A DNA stretch of 64,000 nucleotides from CAYQVW01 sp964421245 (GCA_964421245.1 CAYQVW010000008.1:3498-67497), one strand, 5' to 3'; positions 14,939 through 24,212 are shown, counted from the first letter of the stretch. The notes: generated by a model from the sequence alone, not told the origin. Numbers and translations are program-made.

Positions 14939-17410
14939 ATGAATAAAATAAAGCTGTTAAAAGTGCTAAAAATTGTTAAATGTCTTGTTGTGATTATAGC
15001 ATTCCTTTTTTTAGCCCCCATAGCCATTGCGGACAACAAAGAAGGAACAAATACCTACAAAGATTATTTATTTATACTTGTTCACGGAGTTAATGCTGAT
15101 AAAAGTGTCTGGGATGGTTCCAGTCAAATTCCAAAATATAAAGTTCTCAAATTAAAGCAGGTTATTGAAAACGATTTGGGTTTTCAAGGACGGGTATTTT
15201 GCTACACTTTTAACACTCCGAATGGAGATAATATTCAACATGCTAGAGAGTTAGGTGACAGGACCTATCATAATCCTTCTTCAGGAATGAATGGTAAGTG
15301 CTGGTTTGAAAAAGCAAAGGAAGATTTCGTAAAAAGGAACCCCGGAAAGCTAGTTCCAACAAAATATATTATCATAACTCATTCAATGGGTAATTATGCT
15401 GTCAGAGCGTACATATATTCTGATTATTTAAAAGATAAACGGACTAAATGGAAAGAAGGTAAAGTATGGTTAAGTGATTCCGTGCCAATGTTTGATAAAG
15501 GATTTTATAAGGACGATGTAGCAAAGGTTGTTTTTATTGCTCCCCCCTTTAATGGGAGTGACTTGGCTTATGTCGGTATTATTCCTAAAGCGATTGGATT
15601 ATGTGCAGTTGGTTACAGCAAATTTACTAACTATGTTGATATTTGGTCACGCATGAACAAATATAACGGAATGCTAACGGATCCTTATGTGCCCTATAAG
15701 ATTGGGAAGGAGCTTTCTTTTGGAATTGTTCAGGGAGAAAACCTATTTGATATGTTGCTCCACTCATTTAACCTCGATAAATATAAGTCTGGTTCCAATA
15801 TATCAAATATTGGAATAAATTTAGAGTCTGGTATGTATGGATTTACTGATTTGGCGACTTGGGACATGTGGCCTACTAGTCCTTTGACTGTAAATCTTCA
15901 AAATGCTAAATTGCCCGAGAACCAAAATGATCCTGCTTATTCAGTTATATATGGGAAAGGAGTTCCTGTATTGAGGTTAGATGGAACCTTGGCAAATCAT
16001 TTAGTCTACTCTGGAGTAAAATCTTTTTTTAGTAAAAATAATTATTTCGATAGTTTAAAGGATTCTTTTTTACCCAAAAATCTTGATACTCCTTTTTCGC
16101 AGTTTGATGATGAACTAATTACAATGGCTGGTTCTGGTTTTTGGAATTTATCTACTAATCAAGCAAGGTTTTATAGTCTTTTGTTAGGGAATCCGTTTGG
16201 GTCGTCTATAGAGGATGGCGATAATTGTGTTCCAGTGAGCAGCGCAAGACCAAATAATATTAGGTACTTAAAGAGTGCGAGCTATTATCCTTTAATTTAT
16301 AAGTCTGCAGGGTTTGAAAACTACTTAACAAATGAGCTGCCTACGCGTATTGAGGCGGCGGCAGCCTTGTATGGAATTTTAATTACTTTTGGGTACATGG
16401 ATCCAAAATCTGCTTTTACTATTTGTGAATGGATATTAGTTTTAGATTTTATTAATAATGTTCACAATTATCAATATGAATTAAGGGATGTTTTTGATGC
16501 ACATACTCTGCAAAACTTAACACAATTTAAAACTATCAAAACCGCTCTCCTCGACACCCCCGCCATCTTTACAGTCCAAGACATTCAGGCCAATGTTGCT
16601 TCCACCTCTCCCGCAACATCAAAAACAACTGCGATGGCAATTACATCTCCTCGAGCACCACCAAAAGGTTATGAATCACTTAAAATCAAAACAATTAAAG
16701 AAGATCGTGCCTATAAAGGCAATCAGAATATGACAATCCCCATTACCATTGACGGTGACAGAAAATATGTCAACGAAATGGTCTTTACAAAACCACCACT
16801 TAGGATCGAAGGAAAATTGAATTATTTGATTCCAGCTAGAATGAAACAATTCCAATATTCCTTTAACTTTGCAGCTTGGAAAGATATTAAAAATGTTGAT
16901 TCAAAAACCGGAGAATTTGTTCTAGATAAACTCCCATTTGCAGAAGGACAAAATGTCTTGGCAATCAGAGCAATCAATGCAGTCGATGTCTCATCTCACC
17001 AAATCTGTAAATTTATCATAAACACCATTCCAATGGTTATCTCAAAAATGTTCCCACTACCAAATTCATATACTAACAATAATAAAATAATTATAAGTGG
17101 TGAATTTAATAAAAGTGTATATTCAACGAATATTAAAGTGGGAGAAGGAATTCCAACCTTGACCTCCGCCGAATTATATAAAGATGGTAAGTTTTTTAAA
17201 AACTTGCTAAACGATCCTGGCTTCAAGATTGAACATATTAAAGTTAATGATTACCAGGCTGTGGTTAAATTTTTGCATACCACTTCTTCCGCGTTTGAAG
17301 ATGGAAAGTATGAAGTAAGAGTTAAGGCAAAAAGCAGTGTCGGATCATCACAGGGAACTTGGTCTTTTTGGATAGATACTACACCGCCTGATCTTGAGAT
17401 TTATTTTTAA
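14939..17410 (+). CDS. Secreted alpha/beta hydrolase with Ig-like C-terminus
   Basis: 823 residues. After a signal peptide (ending near AIADN), the N-terminal half is a PGAP1/lipase-like hydrolase: LFILVHGVN oxyanion region, nucleophile in THSMGNY (S149), and an EDGDNCVPVSSAR acid loop. The loop that carries a histidine in the giant paralog (RYSHTFQ) reads SYYPLIY here, so the catalytic histidine may be missing. From about residue 530 the protein is almost identical to residues 494-790 of the giant protein at 25597, covering a membrane-distal Ig-like/glucodextranase-type region; 260 bp are identical at the DNA level. It ends with DTTPPDLEIYF, where the giant protein continues, so it looks like a truncated form of the same architecture. 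Confidence 0.75.
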   Translation: MNKIKLLKVLKIVKCLVVIIAFLFLAPIAIADNKEGTNTYKDYLFILVHGVNADKSVWDGSSQIPKYKVLKLKQVIENDLGFQGRVFCYTFNTPNGDNIQHARELGDRTYHNPSSGMNGKCWFEKAKEDFVKRNPGKLVPTKYIIITHSMGNYAVRAYIYSDYLKDKRTKWKEGKVWLSDSVPMFDKGFYKDDVAKVVFIAPPFNGSDLAYVGIIPKAIGLCAVGYSKFTNYVDIWSRMNKYNGMLTDPYVPYKIGKELSFGIVQGENLFDMLLHSFNLDKYKSGSNISNIGINLESGMYGFTDLATWDMWPTSPLTVNLQNAKLPENQNDPAYSVIYGKGVPVLRLDGTLANHLVYSGVKSFFSKNNYFDSLKDSFLPKNLDTPFSQFDDELITMAGSGFWNLSTNQARFYSLLLGNPFGSSIEDGDNCVPVSSARPNNIRYLKSASYYPLIYKSAGFENYLTNELPTRIEAAAALYGILITFGYMDPKSAFTICEWILVLDFINNVHNYQYELRDVFDAHTLQNLTQFKTIKTALLDTPAIFTVQDIQANVASTSPATSKTTAMAITSPRAPPKGYESLKIKTIKEDRAYKGNQNMTIPITIDGDRKYVNEMVFTKPPLRIEGKLNYLIPARMKQFQYSFNFAAWKDIKNVDSKTGEFVLDKLPFAEGQNVLAIRAINAVDVSSHQICKFIINTIPMVISKMFPLPNSYTNNNKIIISGEFNKSVYSTNIKVGEGIPTLTSAELYKDGKFFKNLLNDPGFKIEHIKVNDYQAVVKFLHTTSSAFEDGKYEVRVKAKSSVGSSQGTWSFWIDTTPPDLEIYF
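16640..16899 (+). repeat. 260-bp block identical to 27187-27446
   Basis: Reading both segments side by side shows no difference over 260 bases, including third codon positions. Similarity continues at a lower level on both sides. It indicates recent gene conversion or duplication between the two hydrolase genes. Confidence 0.85.
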
Positions 17411-17423
17411 AGGGGATATTACA

Positions 17424-18512
17424 ATGAAAAAAATAATACTGTGTTTTCTGATGTTGATTATCCTCGTTTTGCCAATCCATGCAAATGATAACTATAATCC
17501 ATGGAAAGAAATTTATAATCTTGTCATAAAGCCCCCATGTTATATCGGCTTTGATTTTGAGCATATTAAGTCTCCTGAACCTCTTTTCTCATATATTTAC
17601 AGGGTGGCGCTAGAGAAAAAAACAAAACCCCATCTTTACCGACTAGAGCTTGATGGCAAAGATATAAGAGGTATGGCGGCAATCCATAAAAAAAAGATTA
17701 ATAATCAAAAGATAATAGAAATTCGCTACCGCCCATCTCGTCCTCTAAAACCTGGTTTTCATTTATTTACCATAGAGGCTGGTAACTTTTTTGGCAGAAA
17801 AATTGTGCTTTCTCTAAAAAATATTGATCCTGATATTAATATCACCAGAAATACTAAATACCACGAAATGACTAAAATCCTCAACAGACTCCAAAAACAA
17901 AGGGCAAAAATAGATAGTGTAGATTATCGCTTCAATTTACAGATAGATTACACTAAAAACAAAAAAAATATTTCAAGCCATTACCACGGTAAGCTTTATA
18001 TAACAGGGGAAAACATACACCAGATTGCTCTAGCGGAAAAACCGATCACAAAGGTTAATGGTAAAATAGTTAAAACAAAAAGGAGCTTAGGGGATTATAA
18101 AAAGACAAAAAAAATGGATAGAATGCGGCTTAATCCTTTCTATCTCTCTAATTATATTCCATATCAAGATCTGGCCCAGTATTATAATTGGCATATTTAC
18201 AAAAGAATAGGTAAAAGATCCTGGATTTTTGGTGATATTTTACCGGAATACAGAAAAGAATTATGGTTGCCCCAATTTGTCCAATTAGTTATTGATGAGA
18301 AACGCTGGCTGCCGTTAGAAATTAATACTTTTATTTACAATAATAAACATGTTACTGCTTCTGCAAAACTAGAATACAACAAAGAAGGACTACTTACCCA
18401 GCAGACCTTAAAAAGGATACTGCCTGATGGGAAAGAAGAAATCTCAGTACTAAAATTATCAGAGAATGAGATAAATAAAAGAGAGGCGGCTAAAAAAGGT
18501 ATCCATTTATGA
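17424..18512 (+). CDS. Secreted LolA-like or sigma-E regulator-like protein
   Basis: 362 residues. The ATG at 17424 is preferred over an in-frame ATG at 17394, which overlaps the previous gene, because it follows AAAGGGGAT and begins a clean signal peptide (MKKIILCFLMLIILVLPIHA). The mature protein is basic. The first part (about 40-130) looks Ig-like (LYRLELDGKDIRGMAAI, PGFHLFTIEAGNFFGRK). The second (about 145-362) has LQKQRAKIDSVDYRFNLQIDY and ending strands (ITSFIY-like, SAKLEYNKEG) reminiscent of LolA-fold proteins. No exact family is recognised. It is probably co-transcribed with the hydrolase. Confidence 0.55.
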   Translation: MKKIILCFLMLIILVLPIHANDNYNPWKEIYNLVIKPPCYIGFDFEHIKSPEPLFSYIYRVALEKKTKPHLYRLELDGKDIRGMAAIHKKKINNQKIIEIRYRPSRPLKPGFHLFTIEAGNFFGRKIVLSLKNIDPDINITRNTKYHEMTKILNRLQKQRAKIDSVDYRFNLQIDYTKNKKNISSHYHGKLYITGENIHQIALAEKPITKVNGKIVKTKRSLGDYKKTKKMDRMRLNPFYLSNYIPYQDLAQYYNWHIYKRIGKRSWIFGDILPEYRKELWLPQFVQLVIDEKRWLPLEINTFIYNNKHVTASAKLEYNKEGLLTQQTLKRILPDGKEEISVLKLSENEINKREAAKKGIHL

Positions 18513-18583
18513 CGCAACCTCTTGATATCATCCCAACATAGTGGCATAATACTAAGCAATAATATTATGGAGGACTATAAATT

Positions 18584-19405
18584 ATGTTTAAAAAACTATT
18601 ACTATCTGTCATTGCATTACTGCTAATAGGAAGCATCGCACATGCCGCTGTTCCATTATATATAGATTATCAGGGGATTCTGCGAGATAAGTCTGGTAAT
18701 GCGCAGACTGGTAGTTTTAGTATGACATTTTCAATCTGGGATGCTTTGATTGGTGGCAATAGCAAATATTCTGAAACCCAAACAGCCGTCTCGGTTAGTA
18801 ATGGTGTATATAATGTACGTATTGGACCGGTAGATTCATCGGATGATTTTAGTGGGGAAGATAGGTGGCTTAATATTGCAGTTGCGGGGAACAATCTTTC
18901 TCCTCGTTTGCAGATAAATTCTGTGGCGTATGCAATTAGGGCAGAGGTAGCGGACTATGCTGCTGTTTCCGGAACAGCGACTTCTGCGGCAAACGCTACT
19001 ACTGTTAATACGATTAATGCTAGTACCGATGCGACAGCAAGTAATTTGTATCCGTTGGATTCAGAGGGGAAATTGTCTGGAGTAGAAATTTCTCCAGAAT
19101 CTTCCTCTGCCGGTAGTTATGCTGCATTTATTAATGGAAAGTTGGGGGCGTCGAGTTCGGTGGTGGGGGTTGATACAATTTCCTTTCCAGCATCAAATAA
19201 GACGGTTACCATTGATAATGGAGTATTAACTGGTAGTAGTAGAATATTTTTAACAATGGGGTATTCAGGAGTTACTATGACGTCAAATACAAGCGAAGGA
19301 ATAATGGTGTCAAGCGTTGAGCCTTTGAATAATAGATTTACTGTATCCACTGTTTCTGGAAACATTGATAAGGATATTGAGTTTACATATTTAATAATTA
19401 ATTAA
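18584..19405 (+). CDS. Secreted protein with YQG-type N-terminal domain
   Basis: 273 residues. Signal peptide MFKKLLLSVIALLLIGSIAHA. The mature N-terminus (YIDYQGILRDKSGNAQTGSF...FSIWDALIGGNSKYSETQ...VSNGVYNVRIG) is a widespread domain found at the start of many secreted tail-fibre-like and adhesin-like proteins in diverse bacteria. An alanine/threonine-rich stretch (SVAYAIRAEVADYAAVSGTA) leads to a beta-rich C-terminus. The domain is common but lacks an assigned function. A promoter TTGATA-N17-CATAAT (18522-18550) and ribosome site GGAGG precede it. Confidence 0.65.
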   Translation: MFKKLLLSVIALLLIGSIAHAAVPLYIDYQGILRDKSGNAQTGSFSMTFSIWDALIGGNSKYSETQTAVSVSNGVYNVRIGPVDSSDDFSGEDRWLNIAVAGNNLSPRLQINSVAYAIRAEVADYAAVSGTATSAANATTVNTINASTDATASNLYPLDSEGKLSGVEISPESSSAGSYAAFINGKLGASSSVVGVDTISFPASNKTVTIDNGVLTGSSRIFLTMGYSGVTMTSNTSEGIMVSSVEPLNNRFTVSTVSGNIDKDIEFTYLIIN

Positions 19406-19423
19406 TCTGCTTATATAGTATAT

Positions 19424-19466
19424 AAAAAAGCCAAATAAGAACTGAGACTATCTTACTTGGCTTTTT
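19424..19466. terminator. Bidirectional intrinsic terminator
   Basis: AAAAAAGCCAAATAAG and CTTACTTGGCTTTTT form a long stem with A and T tails. It serves the convergent genes ending at 19405 and 19480. Confidence 0.8.
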
Positions 19467-19479
19467 CTCTTCTTGTTAA

Positions 19480-21024
19480 CTATTTAATCGTCGGCGAACA
19501 GAACAGTGTCGAATATCCTGCCTCAAATTCAGATAACGATGGAGTTATAGACGTGTCTGTAGTTGAAAAATCACCTTTTGCTTGTAGATATTGGAATCCT
19601 TTTAGTGAACCTGGAAGAGATGATCCCGGTTTTAGGGATTGTGAGCAGGTTATTGGAGTATCAAGAACTTTTTTACCAGTTACTGTGTCAGTCTTTGTTT
19701 TGTTTGAACCACAAAGTTTGAAAGCAAGCTGAGTATTCAATGGCATGGTATGTTTTGCCTTTATAGTTCCGACTGCGCAAATTGAGGCCTTGGTATCGTG
19801 AACAGCAAGGGTGATGTCTCCCTTCTTATTGTGGGGGAGAGTTGTTCCTCCACTGTATAATTTTACATCAGCGTACTGGGCGCTTCCCAACCATCCTGCA
19901 ACAGGCATTCCAATTAGAACATTTTGACTATTGCTTGAATTTGTATCTATAAATTTTCCCTTACCGTTAATTTGTGTCGATTTTGTTCCATCAATATAAA
20001 ACTCAAGATCGCTTCCTTTAGCAACCAACTCAAAAGAATGAAACTTATCAGTAGTTTTCATTTTGTGAAATTGGTTTGATCCAGAAACGAATACTTTATC
20101 GGTAAAAAAAATAACTCTTACCTTTTTTGAGCCAGCGTTAACCTCCCAAACACCACCTACTTGCTTTTGTGTCAAAACCTTTACTTTGGCTTTTGCAATA
20201 AATCCTTTGATTGGATCAACTTTTGTTGGATAGGTATAATAAACGGCAACAGTTCCTGTCACTTTTGAATTATCGATGCCAACATGGTTGATGCTCCCAG
20301 AGGTGCCAAGAGTCACAGTTCCGGAGGGAACTGATGCTGGAGTGGAAGTCCAGCCCTGTGAAGTTGGCAATGTTTTTCCGGTATAAATTGACTTAAGAGC
20401 GGTGCTGTCTTTATCTAGAACTACTGCTCCAGAAGTATTAATAACAACTCTGTTTGTGATAGCTCCACTAAAACTGGTTGCAGAATATTTTCCGGTAGTT
20501 TTAATACATCCAAAATCTACAGGCTTTCCAGTGTCTTTTGGTATTGATTGATCTAACTTAGGTTGATATTTGTCTACGCCTATATCTTTTGGTGGAACGT
20601 ATTGGTCTCCCTTTGGAGGAACATACTGATCTTTTTTCGGAGGAACTGTCTGGTCTTTTTGCGGAACATATTGATCAGATCCTTTATCTAATTTTGGAGG
20701 ACCACCAGCATCTGGATCTTGTCCTTTATCTGGAGGTGGTTGCATTCCATCCTTATTAATCGTAGGATAACCGTCACCATTTGGATTAAAAGAATTTGGT
20801 TGACCGCAGCCGCCCAAACTTGCAACTCCAAAACCGACTGCGTAGTTTGATGCAGGAGCGCTTGGACCCTTATAGGCTTTACTGCTTGTTCTTACTGCAA
20901 ATTTTACAACTTTTGGTTTTGTTTTTGCTTTTTTCTCACCCTTAGATGGACTAGGGGAACAAGAAAACCGTGGACTCTTAATATATGCCATTAGAGATTG
21001 ACTTTTTTCACATGTGATTGTCAT
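19480..21024 (-). CDS. LamG/concanavalin-like surface protein, probable lipoprotein
   Basis: 514 residues. Residues 1-70 are basic and atypical. A lipobox-like LGGC lies near residue 73 (FGVASLGGCGQPN), followed by a Pro/Asp/Lys linker with five repeats of DQYVPPK-type units (about 90-165). The C-terminal half is beta-rich, with GFIAKAKVKVLTQ, MKTTDKFHSFELVAKGSDLE and VLIGMPVAGWLGSAQYADVKLY, typical of a LamG/concanavalin sandwich. If the LGGC is used, the signal region is far longer than usual; the true start may be internal. Two TATAAT-like boxes and an AGAGGTG ribosome site precede the ATG. Confidence 0.6.
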   Translation of the reverse strand: MTITCEKSQSLMAYIKSPRFSCSPSPSKGEKKAKTKPKVVKFAVRTSSKAYKGPSAPASNYAVGFGVASLGGCGQPNSFNPNGDGYPTINKDGMQPPPDKGQDPDAGGPPKLDKGSDQYVPQKDQTVPPKKDQYVPPKGDQYVPPKDIGVDKYQPKLDQSIPKDTGKPVDFGCIKTTGKYSATSFSGAITNRVVINTSGAVVLDKDSTALKSIYTGKTLPTSQGWTSTPASVPSGTVTLGTSGSINHVGIDNSKVTGTVAVYYTYPTKVDPIKGFIAKAKVKVLTQKQVGGVWEVNAGSKKVRVIFFTDKVFVSGSNQFHKMKTTDKFHSFELVAKGSDLEFYIDGTKSTQINGKGKFIDTNSSNSQNVLIGMPVAGWLGSAQYADVKLYSGGTTLPHNKKGDITLAVHDTKASICAVGTIKAKHTMPLNTQLAFKLCGSNKTKTDTVTGKKVLDTPITCSQSLKPGSSLPGSLKGFQYLQAKGDFSTTDTSITPSLSEFEAGYSTLFCSPTIK

Positions 21025-21179
21025 TTTACATCACCTCTTATTATATACATATATATTATACCCCGAACACCCACGATTGTACACCTCATTTTTTATTTGT
21101 CAAGTACTATTTTGATAAATTAAAGACGGAAGAACAGAAGGCAAAAATAGCCCTTTGATCCCCGTTTGTACTCAACTAT

Positions 21180-21206
21180 TTATCATCATTAATTCCAGGA
21201 AATTTC
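21180..21206 (-). promoter_or_regulatory. Possible sigma-28-like promoter
   Basis: Minus strand: GAAATTTC (21206-21199), 11 bases, GATGATAA (21187-21180). It would give a leader of about 150 bases for the gene at 19480, so it may be fortuitous. The surrounding region 21061-21336 contains no gene. Confidence 0.3.
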
Positions 21207-21336
21207 ACCTAATTTTTGTTTTTTTCTTTTTGGAGGCAGAGGTGAGAAGGGTGGGAAAAGTGGATAATGGGAGTTTCTTGCCTGTTGATCTCCGCTCATG
21301 ATTATGGGCGCTAGTTAAAATGTGATCAGATTATTC

Positions 21337-21365
21337 TTGCACATCAATCAAGGCGATGGTATACT
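21337..21365 (+). promoter_or_regulatory. Sigma-70 promoter, twin of 14500-14528
   Basis: TTGCAC (21337-21342), 17 bases, TATACT (21360-21365). A GCACATGTGC palindrome (21370-21379) follows at the expected start of transcription. Confidence 0.65.
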
Positions 21366-21386
21366 TACAGCACATGTGCTACGGGG

Positions 21387-21423
21387 AAGACACGGGGATG
21401 ACTGCATAACCGTGTCTTTTTTT
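21387..21423 (+). terminator. Leader terminator (attenuator-like)
   Basis: AAGACACGG (21387-21395) pairs with CCGTGTCTT (21410-21418), followed by a T run. The stem is nearly the same sequence as at 14541-14578. It lies about 65 bases ahead of the ribosome site of the gene at 21490. Confidence 0.7.
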
Positions 21424-21489
21424 ATGATTTTTACGGGGAAGAAGGGGGTAATTTAGTAAAAGCGTTGTTAAAATAAATAGAGGAGGAAA

Positions 21490-21996
21490 ATGATGAAGAT
21501 TGTAGTATTAATAATTAGTTTTATTGTTTTGTTGACGACGGTATCAGGTGCAGCATCTGATGCTGACTCAATTGCCTATCAATTAGCAGCAGAAAAAACC
21601 CATCTTACTTTTGGTCTTGGGATTGCAAATGATTTAATTGGTGGGATAGTAAAAAATGGAATGGGTGAGCCGAAAAGCAGTTTTTCTTTTAATACGTTCT
21701 TGGGGTTTTCTTATACAACGTATTTTGGAGCAAATTCTGTTGAGAGTATTTTTAGTGAGGTAAGGGAAATTTATTCTAATGATTTGGAGGAGAAGGATCC
21801 ATCTATAATAAGGTCGCTAGTAAAAAATAGAATAGGAAGTGGTAGATTTAGTTATTTTAGGGTTGGAACTATTCTTCTTCTTTATCCTCTGGTTTTGCAA
21901 ACCGGTTGGGCTTGGCTGCCGAGTGAAAATACTAGATTTGAAATCGGGCTCGGATTACCTCTTGTGCTGAATTTTGGATTTAATGTTGATTTATAG
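21490..21996 (+). CDS. Small secreted beta-barrel-like protein
   Basis: 168 residues, start at 21490 or at the adjacent ATG 21493, after AGGAGGAAA. Signal peptide ends near VSGAASD. Strand-like segments (SFSFNTFLGFSYTTYFG, FSYFRVGTILLLYPLVLQTGW) and a C-terminus FEIGLGLPLVLNFGFNVDL suggest a small outer-membrane barrel. No family is recognised. The next gene follows after 10 bases. Confidence 0.55.
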   Translation: MMKIVVLIISFIVLLTTVSGAASDADSIAYQLAAEKTHLTFGLGIANDLIGGIVKNGMGEPKSSFSFNTFLGFSYTTYFGANSVESIFSEVREIYSNDLEEKDPSIIRSLVKNRIGSGRFSYFRVGTILLLYPLVLQTGWAWLPSENTRFEIGLGLPLVLNFGFNVDL

Positions 21997-22006
21997 GAGG
22001 TTAAAA

Positions 22007-22534
22007 ATGAAAAAGTTATTTATATCAGTAGTAAGTTTATTGTTTTTTGTTTCAATGAGCGGTTCTGTTTTTGCGGAATTAAATGGTGAATTATATAAAA
22101 TGGCAAAATACCAATCAGAAAGTAAAAATCCAACGGTTGCTGTTTTGGGTTCGTGGATTTTTCCTTCTGTTGGACATGCCTACGCTGGAGATTGGTTTAG
22201 GGGATTACCATTTTTAGCTATGAATGTTGGATTGTCGGTTGTAATGATGTCTGGTGGTGGTAGCGCAATTATAACTAGTTCGTATGTTGTTACCAGAACT
22301 TGGGAGTATATTGATGCCTACTCAACTGCGGAGGATTCGAATCATAAGTTGGCGAAGAGTCTCAGTTTGGCAGGGAATGCTTCTCTTGTTAGCGATACTA
22401 TTTTTGTTGAAGATGTTTCTCAAAAGGTAGAACCAGCTACCGCTTTGAATTTGGATGATAGATTTATTAAGCTTGAGAAGAAAATTGACAGCAAACTCGA
22501 AAGAATATTAAAGCATTTGTCGGATGATAAATAA
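22007..22534 (+). CDS. Exported membrane-associated protein
   Basis: 175 residues from the ATG at 22007, which follows TAGGAGG; an upstream in-frame ATG at 21974 lies inside the previous gene. Signal peptide ends at SVFA-EL. The core (VAVLGSWIFPSVGHAYAGDWFRGLPFLAMNVGLSVVMM) resembles small DUF5683-like or TM2-like exported proteins with a G-H-x-Y-x-G-D turn. The C-terminus is a charged helix (RFIKLEKKIDSKLERILKHL). Role unknown. An imperfect hairpin ACGGGGAA/TTTCCGCGT and T run (about 22535-22566) follow. Confidence 0.55.
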   Translation: MKKLFISVVSLLFFVSMSGSVFAELNGELYKMAKYQSESKNPTVAVLGSWIFPSVGHAYAGDWFRGLPFLAMNVGLSVVMMSGGGSAIITSSYVVTRTWEYIDAYSTAEDSNHKLAKSLSLAGNASLVSDTIFVEDVSQKVEPATALNLDDRFIKLEKKIDSKLERILKHLSDDK

Positions 22535-22595
22535 ACGGGGAATTAGTTTCCGCGTGTCTTTTTGTTTTTACGGGGAAAAGGGGAGGAGTTGGTAT

Positions 22596-24212
22596 ATGAA
22601 AAATAGTAAGTTGTTTCCACTGTTAATAGTTTTTATTTTTGTTGCTGTATTGATGTTTGGATGTAGTAAGTCAAATGGTACAAAATCTGCAGAAAAGGCG
22701 GAAGAGGTTTCATCTAGTTTAACTTCATTGACCATTTCACCGTCTTCCGTAACTTTAGAGGTTGGATCGACCCAACAATTTTCTGCCAAAGCATATTATT
22801 CCAGCCAGTCTCTGATTAAAACAATTACTCCAACCTGGTCTGTTGTTGGAGGTGTTGGAACGATTAGTGCAACGGGATTGTTTACGGCGGGCACAAAGGA
22901 TGGGGTTGGGAAAATTATTGCAAAACATAACGAGATATCTAAAGAAGTTACTGTAAAAGTTACTCTAAGAACTGTTTCGGGGTTTGTGTATGATGGTAGA
23001 AATAGTGCTATTTATAATAATGATTTACAACCCATTGCAAACGCAACCATTTATATAGATGGCAAATCAACCACATCAAAGAGTGACGGTAGTTTTTCGA
23101 TTTCTGAAGTCCCGGCTGGACAAGTAAATATAACTATTGTTAAAGATGGATATGCGACGACGACTCTTGTTTCTAATAAAAGTTTAGTTAAGTTATTTCC
23201 AAGTCAAACAAATATTCCCTTTCTTGTTGGAAAAGCGACTTTTACAGGAAAAGTGAGTGGTCTTCCAGCATCAGTTACTAGCTTAAATGGTAGCGCATAT
23301 TGTGGTGCTTTGTCTTATTCTAATTTCAGTTACGATAATACTTTATCAACCTATACTCAAACGAAGGCGCCTAACTCAGGTGAAACATATCTTTTTGCAT
23401 ATTATGTTGAAGGAAATGAGAATATTTATTCCTACAAGAAGTTCAATGCCTCATCAGGAATAAATAAGATTGATCTTGCCTTTGGTCTGTATAATAAATT
23501 CAGCGGAACAGTAACGCCGCCTTCAGGGTTTAAAAGTTCGTATTTATCGATTTCCGCTACTAATACAAAGCCGTATGTTTCAACAATTATGCACCGTCTT
23601 TATTATGGAAACTTAGCAGGAACCACAAGTTTTAATCTGGAAAAAGTCCCTAAACTTCAAACTGGTGATTCTTACTCTGCTTATGCCTATGTGGCAAACA
23701 ATACTAATCCCGGTCAATCTATTAGTCATTTTCAATATAATCTGAGTAGTGGATCGTCTTTAGTTTTTGATTTAAGTTCTTATTCCGGTTTAGTTTTTAA
23801 AACGCCAACACCAGCTGATGGTTCGATTGTTAGCACTCATCCGACAATTTCTTGGAATGCAGTAGGTGATAAGGACACTGTTTATGCTATACGTGTGTAT
23901 TCTCCCTCATCTTCTGTTAGCCTATATTGGTCTGCATTAACAGATCAGACAACTATAACGGTGCCAAGTGAATTTAAAGTTACTAGCGGAAAAGAATACA
24001 GGGTTTCACTTGTAGCAATTTCTGGAAGGGGCTTTGATATAAATGATTTTAGTTCATTAATGAATGCTTATGTGGATACTTTATGGTATACACAAAACCG
24101 TTCTATTTATTATGGCAGTAAATCAGCAAGTGCTACCTCTTTTGGCGTGAAAAGTAAATCCAAAGCGCCAAGAAGTCCATATGATATCTTTTATCCAAAT
24201 TTGAGTTATTAA
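22596..24212 (+). CDS. Lipoprotein with Big2 and carboxypeptidase-regulatory-like domains
   Basis: 538 residues. The ATG at 22596 begins a lipoprotein signal (LLIVFIFVAVLMFGC, Cys at about residue 23) after GGGGAGGAG. Residues 40-120 form a bacterial Ig-like Big2 domain (LTSLTISPSSVTLEVGSTQQ...GTISATGLFTAG). Residues 125-190 form a carboxypeptidase-regulatory-like fold (PIANATIYIDGKSTTSKSDG, VPAGQVNITIVKDGY). A fibronectin-type tail (FKTPTPADGSIVSTHPTISW) occurs near residue 405. It is a surface-display type architecture with no enzyme motif. Confidence 0.75.
   Translation: MKNSKLFPLLIVFIFVAVLMFGCSKSNGTKSAEKAEEVSSSLTSLTISPSSVTLEVGSTQQFSAKAYYSSQSLIKTITPTWSVVGGVGTISATGLFTAGTKDGVGKIIAKHNEISKEVTVKVTLRTVSGFVYDGRNSAIYNNDLQPIANATIYIDGKSTTSKSDGSFSISEVPAGQVNITIVKDGYATTTLVSNKSLVKLFPSQTNIPFLVGKATFTGKVSGLPASVTSLNGSAYCGALSYSNFSYDNTLSTYTQTKAPNSGETYLFAYYVEGNENIYSYKKFNASSGINKIDLAFGLYNKFSGTVTPPSGFKSSYLSISATNTKPYVSTIMHRLYYGNLAGTTSFNLEKVPKLQTGDSYSAYAYVANNTNPGQSISHFQYNLSSGSSLVFDLSSYSGLVFKTPTPADGSIVSTHPTISWNAVGDKDTVYAIRVYSPSSSVSLYWSALTDQTTITVPSEFKVTSGKEYRVSLVAISGRGFDINDFSSLMNAYVDTLWYTQNRSIYYGSKSASATSFGVKSKSKAPRSPYDIFYPNLSY

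Noticed and set aside
18543..18557. sigma-54 promoter before 18584
   Set aside because: GG and GC are separated by 11 bases rather than the required 10, and a good sigma-70 promoter overlaps it.
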